From the NCBI GenBank assembly GCA_963575745.1, contig CAUYUJ010017821.1:159489-223488 (forward strand): a stretch of DNA of 64,000 nucleotides, in the 5' to 3' direction. The position numbers were made by a program, and so were the translations under genes. Below the pieces are notes generated by a model. That model was not told the DNA's origin, ran no database searches, and worked only from the letters and a program-made list of their open reading frames with translations. The stretch is from Prorocentrum cordatum. Its lineage: Eukaryota; Sar; Dinophyceae; Prorocentrales; Prorocentraceae. Shown here in pieces: positions 32,338-44,439 of the stretch. Numbering within the stretch: position 1 is the first letter of the stretch; every line of letters begins with the position of its first letter.

Positions 32338-32641
32338 GCGGAACACCGCGGGACACCGGCGGGACACCGCGGGCACCGCGGGACACCGCGGGACACCGCG
32401 GAACACCGACGGGACACCGACTGGACACCAGCGGGACACCGGCGGGACACCGCGCGCCACCGGCCGCCCAGCGGAAAATCATTTGGTCCGGCCGCGCCTC
32501 AGCCACAGGAGACTTTCCTCTCGCCCGCCCACGCAGCTTCGCTTCGCCCGCCCGCACGGCACGCACGAACACGAAACCGAAATCGATTTCCCGGCAGGGG
32601 GGCTCTCCGCTCCACTTCGATCTCACCCCCTCACCTCCGAT
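31461..32641. repeat. Tandem large repeat, unit 3 (header missing)
   Basis: Begins directly at the ATATCACAACCGCTCTCAC segment (compare 30046 in unit 2) and lacks the hairpin header; body and tail as in the other units. Confidence 0.85.
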
Positions 32642-33735
32642 ATCATCTTCTGAGAGCCAACGTGTGCCTTTCTGTTTCCGAGAATTTCGCCGTGGAAATT
32701 ATGATTTTGCCATCCCTTCTGTTAGAGGGTAACTCCTTGGGGCTTCTTTCTGAATAACCTAATGAATCTCCCTCTGTCATGTCAAACATGTTCTCTGATG
32801 CTTTCTTATCACTTATCAGGAAGTATATGAGATATATGTCGCCTATCCAAGGCACTCGTGCTTCCATCACGTTCGGAAGGCCCTCGATGATCTGTCCTCC
32901 CGAACATTCCTCCTCGAGGTCCCGCGCTCTGCGAAGCGAGCGGTTGTGCCGCCGGTTCGGCTGATAACCAATCTTTTGCCTGGATATTCGTTATCCCTGC
33001 AATATGACCCGATGATGTCCCATTGTCAATGGGTTTCATTGAAGACATGGGCAAGAAAGGATAATGCCGTTAAGCATGCAACATATGCAACCCTGAAGGG
33101 AGGAGGCCAACCCGCCGGCCGATGCGCGCGGCCGCGCTCCTTTTCTGTCACACCTGAGCCAAACAGCTTGAGCCAGCAATCAGGCCACAAGCAGCACAGT
33201 ACATGGCAGTGCAGAGAAGTGCGGGTGAGAAGGGCAGGAACCAGGTGGTGCGAAGGGGTGCATTGACTAGACCAAATCATCACCCCGCCCCGCTGAGATC
33301 CGACGTCGCGAAAAATGAAAGCATCGTCGAAAATCACGATCGGAGCCCCGAATCCCATCGTTCAGAACATTCCTCGAGCCGGATCGATCTGCGATAGTCC
33401 TGGGGCCCAAAACCTGGCGAACTCGCCCAGTGCGACATTGCCTGGAGACGTGCCCAACTCTTTCTAAAAACATGGCGACTACACCCGCCAAGGACCCGCA
33501 GTGCGCATGAACCCCCAGAAATAGCATCACAAAAGCACGGTAGCGGAAGCACGGGAAAACCCACCGGTCGGAAGAAGTAGGTAGAAACACGAAGTAGGAA
33601 GGCGGAAGAAGTAGATTGCATTCGGGGCCGCCCAGAAAAAACAACAGCAACAGCAATTACGAGAAGTAGATTACAAGTTTCCGGGCCCTGTCTTAGCGGC
33701 GCGCAGTAGCGCTAGGTCGCTCGGCTCCTCGGATG
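32642..33735. other. Unassigned sequence between repeat blocks
   Basis: Mixed composition, lower GC than its neighbours, only short frames on either strand (longest ~129 codons). I recognise neither gene nor element. Confidence 0.4.
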
Positions 33736-33739
33736 GCCC

Positions 33740-36125
33740 CATTCCTTGGCTGGTTTCGGTTGTTATGGCTTGTCTTCGTTTGTCCGTCGATCGCACTGGC
33801 AACCTTTCGGTCGCTCGGCCCCTCGGCTGGCCAAATGCGTTGGTTTTGTTTGTTTTTGTTTGTTTTCGCTTGTCCGTCGGCTGCGCTGGCCGCCCCAGGC
33901 CCGCCCGCCGCCGTTCGGTCGCTCGGCCCCTCGGCTGGCCCAATTCACTGGTTTTGTTCGTTTTTGTTTGTTTTCACTTGTCCGTCGGCTGCACAGGTCG
34001 CCCTGCGCGCGCCCGCCGCCTTTCGGTCGCTCGGCTCCTCGGCTGGCCCCATTCCCTTGCTTTCTTTGTCTCTGTTTGTTTTCGCTTGTCCGTCGGCTGC
34101 ACTGGTCGCCTCAGGCTCGCCCGCCGCCCCGCGGTCGCTCGGCCCCTCGGCTGGCCCAATCCACTGGTTTTGTTTGATTTTGTTTGTGTTCGCTTGTCCG
34201 TCGGCTGCACTGGTCGCCCCAGGCCCGCCCGCCGCCCCGCGGGCGCTCGGCCCCTCGGCTGGCTCCTTTCCACCGCTTAGTTTGTTTTCTTTGTTTTCGC
34301 CTGTCCGTCGGCTGCGCTGGTCGCCCCACGCTCGCCCGCCGCCCCGCGGTCGCTCGGCCCCTTGGCTGGCTCCTTTCCACAGTTTTGTTTGTTTTTGTTT
34401 GTTTTCGCCTGTCCGTCGGCTGCGCTGGTCGCTCCAGGCTCGCCCGCCGCCCCGCGGTCGCTCGGCCCCTCGGCTGGCCCCATTCCTTGGTTTTGTTTGA
34501 TTTTGTTTGTTTTCGCTTGTCCGTCGGCTGCGCTGGTCGCCCCAGGCCCGCCCGCCGCCCCGCGGTCGCTCGGCCCCTCGGCTGGCCCCGTTCCCTGGCT
34601 TTCTTTGTTTCTGTTTGTTTTCGCTTGTCCGTCGGCTGCACTGGTCGTCTCAGGCCCGCCCGCCGCCTCTCGGTCGCTCGGCGCCTCGGCTGGCCCAATT
34701 CACTGGTTTTGTTTGTTTTTGTTTGTTTTCGCTTGTCCGTCGGCTGCACTGGTCGCCCCAGGCTCGCCCGCCGCCTTTCGGTCGCTCGGCCCCTCGGCTG
34801 GCACGATTCCCTGGCTTTCTTTGTTTCTTATTGTTTTCGCTTGTCCGTCGGCTGCACTGGTCGTCTCAGGCTCGCCCGCCGCCCCGCGGTCGCTCAGCCC
34901 CTCGGCTGGCCAAATACATTGGTGTTGTTTGTCTCTGTTTGTTTTCGCTTGTCTGTCGGCTGCGCTGGCCGCCCCAATCTCGCCCGCCGCTGTTCGGTCG
35001 CTCGGCCCCCCGGCTGGCCCAACTCCCTGATTTTGTTTGTTGTTGTTCGTCTTCGCTTGTCCGTCGGCCGCGTTGGCCGCCCCAGGCTCGCCCGCCGCCC
35101 CGCGGTCGCTCGGCCCCTCGGCCGGCCCCTTTCCACCGCTTCGTTTGTTTTTGTTTGGTTTCGCTTGTCCGTCGGCTGCGCCGGTCGCCCCGGGCCCGCC
35201 CGCCGCCCCGCGGGCGCTCGGCCCCTCGGCTGGCCCAATTAACTGGTTTTGTTTGTTTTTGTTTGTTTTCGCATGTCCGTCGGCTGCGCTGGTCGCCCCA
35301 GGCTCGCCCGCCGCCCCGTGGGCGCTCGGCCCCTCGGCTGGCCCAATTTACTGGTTTGTTTGTTTTTGTTTCTTTTCGCTTGTCCGTCGGCTGCACCGGT
35401 CGCCCCGGGCCCGCCCGCCGCCCCGCGGTCGCTCGGCCCCTCGGCTGGCACCATTCATTGGTTTTGTTTGTTTTTGTTTGTTTTCGCTTGTCCGTCGGCT
35501 GCGCTGGCCGCCCCAGGCCCGCCCGCCGCCGTTCGGTCGCTCGGCCCCCCGGCTGGCCCAATTCACTGGTTTTGTTTGCTTCTGTTTGTTTTCGCTTGTC
35601 CGTCGGCTGCGCCGGCCGCCTCAAGCTCGCCCGCCGCCCCGCGGTCGCTCGCCCCTTCGGCTGAACAAATGCATTGGGTTCGTTTGTTTTCGTGTGTTTT
35701 CGCTTGTCCGTCGGCTGCGCTGGCCGCCCCGGGCCCGCCCGCCGCCGCTCGGTCGCTCGGCCCCTCGGCCGGCGCAATTCATTGTTCTTTTGCTTTGTTT
35801 GTTTTCGCTTGTCCGTCGGCTGCGCTGGCCGCCCCAGGCCCGCCCGCCGCCGTTCGGTCGCTCGGCCCCTCGGCTGGCCCAATCCACTGGTTTGTTTTTG
35901 TTTGTTTTCGCTTGTCCGTCGGCTGCGCCGGTCGCCCCAGGCTCGCCCGCCGCCCCGCGGTCGCTCGGCCCCTCGGCTGGCCAAATGCATTGGTTTTGTT
36001 TGTTATTGTTTGTTTTCGATTGTCCGTCGGCTGCGCCGGTCGCCCCAAGCCCGCCCGCCGCCGTTTGGTCGCTCGGCCCCTCGGCTGGCCCAATTCATTG
36101 GTTTCGTTTGTATTTGTTTGTTTTT
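33740..36125. repeat. ~108-bp satellite array, block 1
   Basis: About 22 monomers with 107-108-bp steps (e.g. 34083, 34191, 34298). Each monomer has a GC-rich half (CTTGTCCGTCGGCTGC, GCCCGCCGCC, CTCGGCCCCTCGGCTGG) and a T/G-rich half (TTTTGTTTGTTTTTGTTTG). At least three variants occur, ending CCCAATTCACTGG, CCAAATGCATTGG or CCCCATTCCCTGGC; their order is irregular here. Confidence 0.95.
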
Positions 36126-36206
36126 CCCCACATGTTTCGTGGGGCTATGGTTTTCTTCCCTGCCGCGGCGCACCCGCGTCTCCTCCCCCCCTCTCTCCCT
36201 TCTTAC

Positions 36207-36450
36207 ACAGCGCAGCACAGCTCAGCTCAGCTCAGCTCAGCACAGCTCAGCTCAGCTCAGCTCAGCGCAGCACAGCACAGCACAGCACTGCTCAGCATAG
36301 CTCAGCACAGCTCAGCTCAGCTCAGCTCAGCTCAGCACAGCACAGCACAGCTCAGCACAGCACAGCACAGCACAGTACAGCACAGCACAGCACAGCACTG
36401 CTCAGCACAGCTCAGCACAGCTCAGCTCAGCTCAGCACAGCACAGCTCAG
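36207..36450. repeat. (CAGCT/CAGCA)n pentanucleotide repeat
   Basis: Alternating CAGCT and CAGCA pentamers with rare CAGTA and CACTG variants. Confidence 0.95.
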
Positions 36451-36453
36451 CTC

Positions 36454-37290
36454 GGTCGTCCAGGCCGTAGCAGGCGTGGCACTTTCTCGATACCATAGGG
36501 GGTGCGCAGGGGGTGGTCCCCCTATCCGCGCCGGTCGTCCAGGCCGCAGCAGGCGTGGCAGTTTCTCGACGCCATAGTGGGTGCGCACGGGGTGGTCCCC
36601 CTATCCGCGCCGGTCGTGCAGGCCGCAGCAGGCGTGGCACTTTCTCGACACCATAGGGGGTGCGCACGGGGTGGTTCTCCTATCCGCGCCGGTCGTCCAG
36701 GCCGTAGCAGGCGTGGCACTTTCTCGATGCCATAGGGGGTGCGCAGGGGGTGGTCCCCCTATCCGCGCCGGTCGTCCAGGCCGTAGCAGGTCTGGCACTT
36801 TCTCGATGCCATAGAGGGTGCGCACGGGGTGGTCCCCCTATCCGCGCCGGTCGTCCAGGCCGTAGCAGGCGTGGCACTTTCTCGACACCATAGGGGGTGC
36901 GCAGGGGTGGTCCCCTATCGCGCCGGTCGTCAGGGCCGTAGGCAGGGGTGGCTGTTTCTCGACACCATAGGGGGTGCGCACGGGTGGTCCCCCTATTCGC
37001 GCCGGTCCGTCCAGGCCCTAGCAGGCGTGGCTGTTTCTCGACCCATGGGGGTGCGCACGGGGTGGTCCCCCTATCCGCGCCGGTCGTCCAGGCCGTAGCA
37101 GGCGTGGCACTTTCTCGACACCATAGGGGGTGCGCACGGGGTGGTCCCCCTATCCGCGCCGGTCGTCCAGGCCGTAGCAGCGTGGCAGTTTCTCGATGCC
37201 ATAGTGGGTGCGCACGGGGTGGTCCCCCTATCCGCGCCGGTCGTCCAGGCCGTAGCAGGCGCGGCAGCTTCTCGACAAAATGGGGGGTGC
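36454..37290. repeat. 79-bp minisatellite
   Basis: About 10-11 units; first steps are exactly 79 bp (36454, 36533, 36612, 36691, 36770), later units have small indels. Unit contains GGTCGTCCAGGCCGTAGCAG and GGTGGTCCCCCTATCCGCG. Confidence 0.95.
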
Positions 37291-37374
37291 GCAGGGAATG
37301 GCAACGCCACCAACATCATTCTTACATGCTTCACTGCAGCTATCATCACTCCAGCCATAATATAAATATGTGGG

Positions 37375-37910
37375 GTTCCTCGGCAGCGTAATCGCTTGTC
37401 TGTCGGCTGCACTGGTCGCCCTGCGCACGCCCGCTTCGGTCGCTCGGCTCCTCGGCTGGCCCCATTCCCTGGCTTTCTTTGTTTCTGTTTGTTTTCGCTT
37501 GTCCGTCGGCTGCACTGGTCGCCTCAGGCTCGCCCGCCGCCCCGCGGTCGCTCGACCCCTCGGCTGGCCAAATGCATTGGTTTTGTTTGTTTTTGCTGAT
37601 TTTCGCTTGTCCGTCGGCTGCGCTGGTCGCCCCAAGCCCGCCCGCCGCCGTTCGGTCGCTCGGCCCCTCGGCTGGCCCAATTCACTGGTTTTGTTTGTTT
37701 CTGTTTGTTTTCACTTGTCCGTCGGCTGCACCGGTCGCCCTGCGCACGCCCGCCGCCTTTCGGTCGCTCGGCTCCTCGGCTGGCCCCATTCCCTTGCTTT
37801 CTTTGTCTCTGTTTGTTTTCGCTTGTCCGTCGGCTGCACTGGTCGCCTCAGGCTCGCCCGCCGCCCCGCGGTCGCTCGGCCCCTCGGCTGGCCCAATCCA
37901 GTGGTATTGT
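37375..37910. repeat. ~108-bp satellite array, block 2
   Basis: About five monomers of the 33.7-kb satellite, ending abruptly at CAATCCAGTGG. Confidence 0.95.
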
Positions 37911-38047
37911 TACCTGACAGCGAAGACTGATAGGTTTCTAGTGGTGTCAAAAAAAAGCATCCGATGATTCAGAAGGGAGGTCTGGGCGGCGCCCGGACAG
38001 CGAAGGCCGGGCTCAGGGCCGGGCTCGTTTTAAGCAAACAGTCACAC

Positions 38048-38480
38048 ACTTCGTGCTCTTCGACCTCCCAGAACTCCATTCCCGGGCCACCTTTTGAATG
38101 CCCGAAGCCAACTGTAAGCCACTTCGTGCTCTACGACTTCCCAGAACTCCATTCCCAGGGCACATTTTGGATGCTCGGAGCCAACTGTGGGCCACTTCGT
38201 GGTCTTCGACTTCCCAGATCTCCATTCCCGGGCGACATTTTGAATGCCCAGAGCCAACTGTAGGCCACTTCGTGCTCTTCGACTTCCCAGAACTCCATTC
38301 CCGGGCCACATTGTTGATGCTCGGAGCCAACTGTAGGCCACTTCGTGCTCTTCGACTTCCCAGAACTCCATTCCCGGGCCGCATTTTTGATGCTCGAAGC
38401 CAACCGTAGGCCACTTCGTGCTCTTCGACTTCCCAGAACTCCATTCCCGGGCAGCCAACTGTAGGCCACTTCGTGTTCTT
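38048..38480. repeat. 73-bp satellite
   Basis: ACTTCGTGCTCTTCGACTTC recurs at 38048, 38121, 38194, 38267, 38340 and 38413 (73-bp step), then a shortened 55-bp unit. Confidence 0.95.
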
Positions 38481-38920
38481 CGGGCCACATTTTGCTTATT
38501 GGATGTCACCGTCATATCTCTCGCCACCCGATTGCCGTCTTGTTATGTTCGTCATCGTGCAGGGCAAGACGGCGGGCCCAGGCGTCATCGTGCACTGGGC
38601 GCTTCCGCCAGAATCTAATACTTGTAGTAGCAGTAGTAGGGGGGCAGGAGGAGCAGGAGGAGCAGGAGGGGCAGGACGAGGGAGGCCCCTTACTCTTTCC
38701 TCCCCCCCCTTCCCCCCTTCATTTCTGCACTGGGTACCCGACCCTTTTATGACGGCCTCCGCAGGCCTGGGTGGTCCACTCAGGCCGCGGGGGAGGATAG
38801 GGGGAGGTGGGGTCTTCTTCCCCCCCTAAACAGCTTGATCCTCGTCGCCAGTGCTGAGGAGGGGGGGGGTGCACCGTTCCCTCGGTTGGGTACACGCACC
38901 CCCTCCGGGAGCTCTCGATC

Positions 38921-39345
<425 letters not shown>

Positions 39346-39483
39346 GTCATCATCAAGCGTCTGTGGTCTCACAGCGTCACAGACTCATCATCTTCGCCAG
39401 CCCCCCCGCAGCCTTCTTGGCTACAGCCCTGCTTTCGAATATTCCCTTTCAAAGGAACTGCGCAGCGCCTACTGCGCACCTGA

Positions 39484-39804
39484 ATGCCAGGACATGCCGA
39501 TAGTTCTCGGTCTGGCGGCGGTGCTCCTGAGCCTGCTGCATTGAACAGCAGTGCTCCTCAGACTCCGGCAGTGAACAGCGCTGCTCCTCAGCGTGCTGCA
39601 TTGGGCAGTCCTCTGCAAACGCTCGTCGAGCACGTGAAGCAGTTCGGCCGGATACCGAAGCGAAATAAAGGAACGCCCGAACAAGAACGGGCCGAAAACA
39701 AGTTGGCCAAACGTTTCTCGGACCATCGCGACCGCATCCCCAAAAACATTTTGCATGAACTGCGGGCCCTGGGCTGCGCTGAGGTGGATCACGCTCTCTC
39801 CTAG
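39484..39804 (+). CDS. Small hypothetical protein (106 aa)
   Basis: ATG to TAG. The first ~42 residues are a short Ala/Pro/Ser repeat (SSAPQTPAVNSAAPQRAA). The rest looks like a compact helical domain: LQTLVEHVKQFGRIPKRNKG, then EQERAENKLAKRFSDHRDRIP and HELRALG. The hGRhP plus E..LA pattern is reminiscent of short helicase-associated-type repeats, but one copy is too little to assign. It lies alone between a CT tract and satellites; it may be one exon of a larger gene or a fragment. Confidence 0.45.
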   Translation: MPGHADSSRSGGGAPEPAALNSSAPQTPAVNSAAPQRAALGSPLQTLVEHVKQFGRIPKRNKGTPEQERAENKLAKRFSDHRDRIPKNILHELRALGCAEVDHALS

Positions 39805-39863
39805 ATCCAAGCCCTAAGTGATATTATATCGCGTTAAGAAGAATGATGGAGTTTTTTGCCGCC

Positions 39864-39894
39864 CCCCCCCCAAAAAAAAAAAAAAAAAAAAAAA
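39864..39894. repeat. Poly(C)-poly(A) run
   Basis: A run of C followed by ~23 A. It could be the end of a retroposed sequence, but I see no target duplication. Confidence 0.8.
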
Positions 39895-40249
39895 CAGCCC
39901 TTGCAGCGCGCAGTCGAAGCGCAAAAAAGACAACGTGCAGCATCCGGGCCGGTCGCGGGCTCAACCGCGCGACCAGCCGCGCAATAACATGGGCGATCAC
40001 GGGTGAGATCGCGCGACTACCCACAGATAATTAAGGATGGACGTCCAGCCAATAGCCGGGCGTTTAAACGTGCGACGCGTGAAAGTACCTGACGCGCCGC
40101 TGATGTTGCCACTGCGACTGCCACTGCGAATCCGAATGCGACTGCGAGAACACCCGAATTCTACAACAGCGCTCTTACATGAATACCACAGGCAATGTTT
40201 CCAGCTATGCTTCTACACATCGCTGTTAGGTTGCTTTGCCGGGATAATT

Positions 40250-43200
40250 TGTTTTTGTTTGTTTTCGCTTGTCCGTCGGCTGCACTGGTCGCCTCAGGCT
40301 CGCCCGCCGCCCCGCGGTCGCTCGGCCCCTCGGCTAGCCCGACTCATTGGTTTTGTTTGTTTTTGTTTGTTTTCGCTTGTCCGTCGGCTGCGCCGGTCGC
40401 CCTGCGCACGCCCGCCGCCTGTCGGTCGCTCGGCCCCTCGGCTGGCCAAATTCATTGGTTTTGTTTGTTCTTGTTTTGTTTTCGCTTGTCCGTCGGCTGC
40501 ACTGGTCGCCTCAGGCTCGCCCGCCGCCCCGCGGTCGCTCGGCCCCTCAGCTGGCCAAATGCATTGGTTTGGTTTGTTTGTGTTTGTTTTCGCTTGTCCG
40601 TCGGCTGCGCCGGTCGCCCCGCGCGCGCCCGCCGCCTGTCGGTCGCTCGGCCCCTCGGCTGGCCAAATTCATTGGTTTTGTTTGTTCTTGTTTTGCTTTC
40701 GCTTGTCCGTCGGCTGCACTGGTCGCCTCAGGCTCGCCCGCCGCCCCGCGGTCGCTCGGTCCCTCAGCTGGCCAAATGCATTGGTTTTGTTTGTTTTTGT
40801 TTGTTTTCGCTTGTCCGTCGGCTGCGCTGGTCGCCCCAGGCCCGCCCGCCGCCCCGCTGTCGCTCGCCCCCTCGGCTGGCCCAATGCTTTGGTTTTGTTT
40901 GTCTTTGTTTGTTTTCGCTTGTCCGTCGGCTGCACTGGTCGCCCTGCGCACGCCCGCCGCCCTTCGGTCGCTCGGCCTCTCGGCTGGCCCCATTCCCTTG
41001 CTTTCTTTGTTTCTGTTTGTTTTCGCTTGTCCGTCGGCTGCACTGGTCGCCTCACGCTCGCCCGCCGCCCCGCGGTCGCTCGGCCCCTCGGCTGGCCAAA
41101 TGCATTGGTTTTGTTTGTTTTTGTTTGTTTTCGCTTGTCCGCCGGCTGCGCTGGTCGCCCCGGGCCCGCCCGCCGCCGTTCGGTCGCTCGGCCCCTCGGC
41201 CGGCCCATTTCACTAGTTTCGTTTGTTTTTGTTTGTTTTCGCTTGTCCGCCGGCTGCGCTGGTCGCCCTGCGCACGCCCGCCGCCTTTCGGTCGCTCGGC
41301 CCCTCGGATGGCCACATTTCCTTGCTTTCTTTGTTTCTGTTTGTTTTCGCTTGTCCGTCGGCTGCGCTGGTCGCCTCACGCTCGCTCGCCTGGCTCGCCT
41401 CACGCTCGCCCGCTGCCCCGCTGTCGCTCGCCCTCGGCTGGCCCCAATGCTTTGGTTTTGTTTGTCTTTGTTTGTTTTCGCTTGTCCGTCGGCTGCGCTG
41501 GTCGCCCCAGGCCCGCCCGCCGCCGTCCGGTCGCTCGGCCCCTCGGCTGGCCCAATTCACTGGTTTTGTTTGTCTTTGTTTGTTTTCGCTTGTCCGTCGG
41601 CTGCACTGGTCGCCCTGCGCACGCCCGCCGCCTTTCGGTCGCTCGGCCCCATCGGCTGGCCCCATTCCTTGCTTTCTTTGTTTCTGTTTGTTTTCGCTTG
41701 TCCGTCGGCTGCACTGGTCGCCTCGGGCTCGCCCGCCGCCCCGCGGTCGCTCGGCCCCTCGGCTGGCCAAATGTATTGGATTTGTTTGCTTTTGTTTGTT
41801 TTCGCTTGTCCGTCGGCTGCACTGGTCGCCCCGGGCCCGCCCGCCGCCGTTCGGTCGCTCGGCCACTCGGCTGGCCCAAGTCACTGGTGTTGTTTGCCTT
41901 GTTTTGTTTTCGCCTGTCCGTCGGCTGCGCCGGTCGCCCTGCGCACGCCCGCCGCCTTTCGGTCGCTCGGCCCTTCGGCTGGCCCCATTCCCTGGCATTC
42001 CTTGTTTTTGTTTGTTTTCGCTTGTCCGTCGGCTGCGCTGGTCGCTTCAGGCCCGCCCGCCGCCCCGCGGTCGCTCGGCCCCTCGGCTGGCCAAATGCAT
42101 TGGTTTTGTCTGTTTTTGTCTGTTTTCGTTTGTCCGTCGGCTGCGCTGGCCGCCCCAGGCCCGCCCGCCGCCGTTCGGTCGCTCGGCCCCTCGGCTGGTC
42201 CAACTCAATGGTTTTGTATGTTTTTGTGCGTTTTCGCTTGTCCGTCGGCAGCGCTGGTCGCCCTGCGCGCGCCCGCCGCCTTTCGGTCGCTCTGCCCCTC
42301 GGCTGGCCCCATTCCATGGATTTCTGTGTTTCTGTTTGTTTTCGCTTGTCCGTCGGCTGCACGGGTCGCCTCGGGCTCGCCCTCCGCCCCGCGGTCGCTC
42401 GGCCCCTCGGCTGGCCAAATGCATTGGTGTTGTTTGTTTTTGTTTGTTGTCGCTTGTCCGTCGGCTGCACTGGTCGCCCCAGGCCCGCCCGCCGCCGTTC
42501 GGTCGCTCGGCCCCTCGGCTGGCCGAATTCACTGGTTTTGTGTGTGTTTTGTTTGTTTTCGCTTGTCCGTCGGCTGCACTGGTCGCCCTGCGCACGCCCG
42601 CCGCCTTTCGGTCGCTCGGCCCCACGGCTGGCCCCATTCCTTGGCTTTCTTTGTTTCTGTTTGTTTTTCGCTTGTCCGTCGGCTGCACTGGTCGCCTCGG
42701 GCCCGCCCGCCGCCCCGCGGTCGCTCGGCCCTCGCTGGCCAAATGCATTTGGTTTGGTTTTGCTATTTGTTTGTTTGTCGCTTGTCCGTCGGCTGCGTGG
42801 GTCGCCCAGGCTCGCCCGCCGCAGATCGTCGCTTTGCCCTCGGCCGGCCAAATTTCAATGGTTTTGTTTGTTTTTGTTCTAGTCTCGCTTGTCCGTCGGC
42901 TGCGCTGGTCGCCCTGCGCGCGCCCGCCGCCTTTCGGTCGCTCGGCCCCTCGGCTGGCCCCATTCCATGGATTTCTGTGTTTCTGTTTGTTTTCGCTTGT
43001 CCGTCGGCTGCACTGGCCGCCTCAGGCTCGCCCGCCGCCCCGCGGCCGCTCGGCCCCTCGGCGGGCCAAAAGCATTGGTTTTGTTTGTTTTTGTTTGTTT
43101 TCGCATGTCCGTCGGCTGCGCTAGTCGCCTCAGGCCCGCCCGCCGCCGTTCGGTCGCTCGGCCCTCGGCTGGTCCAATTCAATGGTCTTATTTGTTTTTG

Positions 43201-44185
43201 TTTGTTTTCGCTTGTCCGTCGGCTGCGCCGGCCGCCCTGCGCGCGCCCGCCGCCTTTCGGTCGCTCGGCCCCATCGGCTGGCCCCATTCCATGGCTTTCT
43301 TTGTTTCTGTTTGCTTTCGCTTGTCCGTCGGCCGCGCTGGTCGCCTCAAGCTCGCCCGCCGCCCCGCGGTCGCTCGGCCCCTCGGCTGGCCAAATGCATT
43401 GGTGTTGTTTGTTTTTGTTTGTTTTCGCTTGCCCGTCGGCTGCGCTGGCCGCCCCGGGCCCGCCCGCCGCCGTTCGGTCGCTCGGCCCCTCGGCTGGCCC
43501 AATTCACTGGTTTTGTTTGTTTTTGTTTGTTTTCGCTTGTCCGTCGGCTGCACCGGTCGCCCTGCGCACGCCCGCCGCCTCTCGGTCGCACTGCCCCTCG
43601 GCTGGGCCATTCCCTGGCTTCTTTGTCTCTGTTTGTTTTCGCTTGCCCGTCGGCTGCGCTGGTCGCATCAAGCTCGCCCGCCGCCCCGCGGTCGCTCGGC
43701 CCCTCGGCTGGCCAAATGCATTGGTTTTGTTTGTTTTTGCTTGTTTTCGCTTGTCCGTCGGCTGCACTGGTCGCCCCAGGCCCGCCCGCCGCCGTTCGGT
43801 CGCTCTGCCCCTCGGCTGGCCCAATTCACTGGTTTTGTGTGCTTTTGTTTGTTTTCGCCTGTCCGTCGGCTGCACTGGTCGCCCTGCGCGCGCCCGCCGC
43901 CTTTCGGTCGCTCGGCCTCTCGGCTGGCCCCATTCCCTGGCTTTCTTTGTTTCTGTTTGTTTTCGCTTGCCCGTCGGCTGCGCTGGTCGCCCCAGGCCCG
44001 CCCGCCGCCCCGCGGTCGCTCGGCCCCTCGGCGGGCCAAATGCATTGGTTTTGTTTGTTTTTGTTTGTTTTCGCTTGCCCGTCGGCTGCGCTGGTCGCCC
44101 CAGGCCCGCCCGCCGCCGTTCGGTCGCTCGGCCCCTCGGCTGGCCCAATTCATAGGTATTCATTGTTTTTGCTTGTCCGTCGGCT
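40250..44185. repeat. ~108-bp satellite array, block 3, with higher-order pattern
   Basis: About 36 monomers of the same satellite. From ~40.8 kb the three monomer types repeat in fixed order: A (CTGCGCACGCCCGCCGCC, ending CCCCATTCC..GC), B (CTCAGGCTCGCCC, ending CCAAATGCATTGG), C (CCCCAGGCCCGCCC, ending CCCAATTCACTGG). A-type monomers recur at about 40916, 41240, 41587, 41910, 42235, 42560, 42890, 43210, 43535 and 43850, i.e. roughly every 325 bp. Very long frames on both strands result from a period near a multiple of three. Confidence 0.93.
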
Positions 44186-44439
44186 GTAGGATGTCTGGTA
44201 AAACGGATGGATCTCCCCGCTTCCAGAACTGGCGCGGGCTTCCACTTGCGGTTCCCTTGCTCCTGCCCTTGCCTCTTTGCTTGCCCTTTCTCTCTCCCTC
44301 TCTCTTCACCGCCGCTTCGCGGCTCAAGCCTTTTCAAGGCCAAGCTGGGGGTCGGCCTCAGGTGGCCTAAGGCCGGGCCCCGAGACCGGGGCCGGAAGAC
44401 CTTCGCCCGAGTTCGGGCGCGAAGGGGGCGCCCGCGGCC

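Noticed and set aside
28677-32757. Ile/Ser/His-rich ORFs in the triplicated block
   Set aside because: ATC repeats only.
33733-36577. Long Pro/Ser/Ala-rich and Arg/Thr-rich ORFs on both strands
   Set aside because: Same satellite artefact.
36454-38480. CRISPR-like regular repeats
   Set aside because: Units are contiguous near-identical repeats without unique spacers; eukaryotic minisatellites.
39864-39894. Poly(A) run as the end of a retrogene at 39484-39804
   Set aside because: It is on the right strand, but preceded by poly(C), with no target duplication or polyadenylation context visible.
40037-44155. A plus-strand ORF of more than 1300 codons, with equally long frames in other phases and on the minus strand
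   Set aside because: It lies in the 108-bp satellite; the period is near a multiple of three and stop-poor, so long frames appear in several phases at once.
44308-44329. Spliced-leader-like CGCGGCTCAAG before the 44440 gene
   Set aside because: Only the last eight bases match; too weak to claim a relic.
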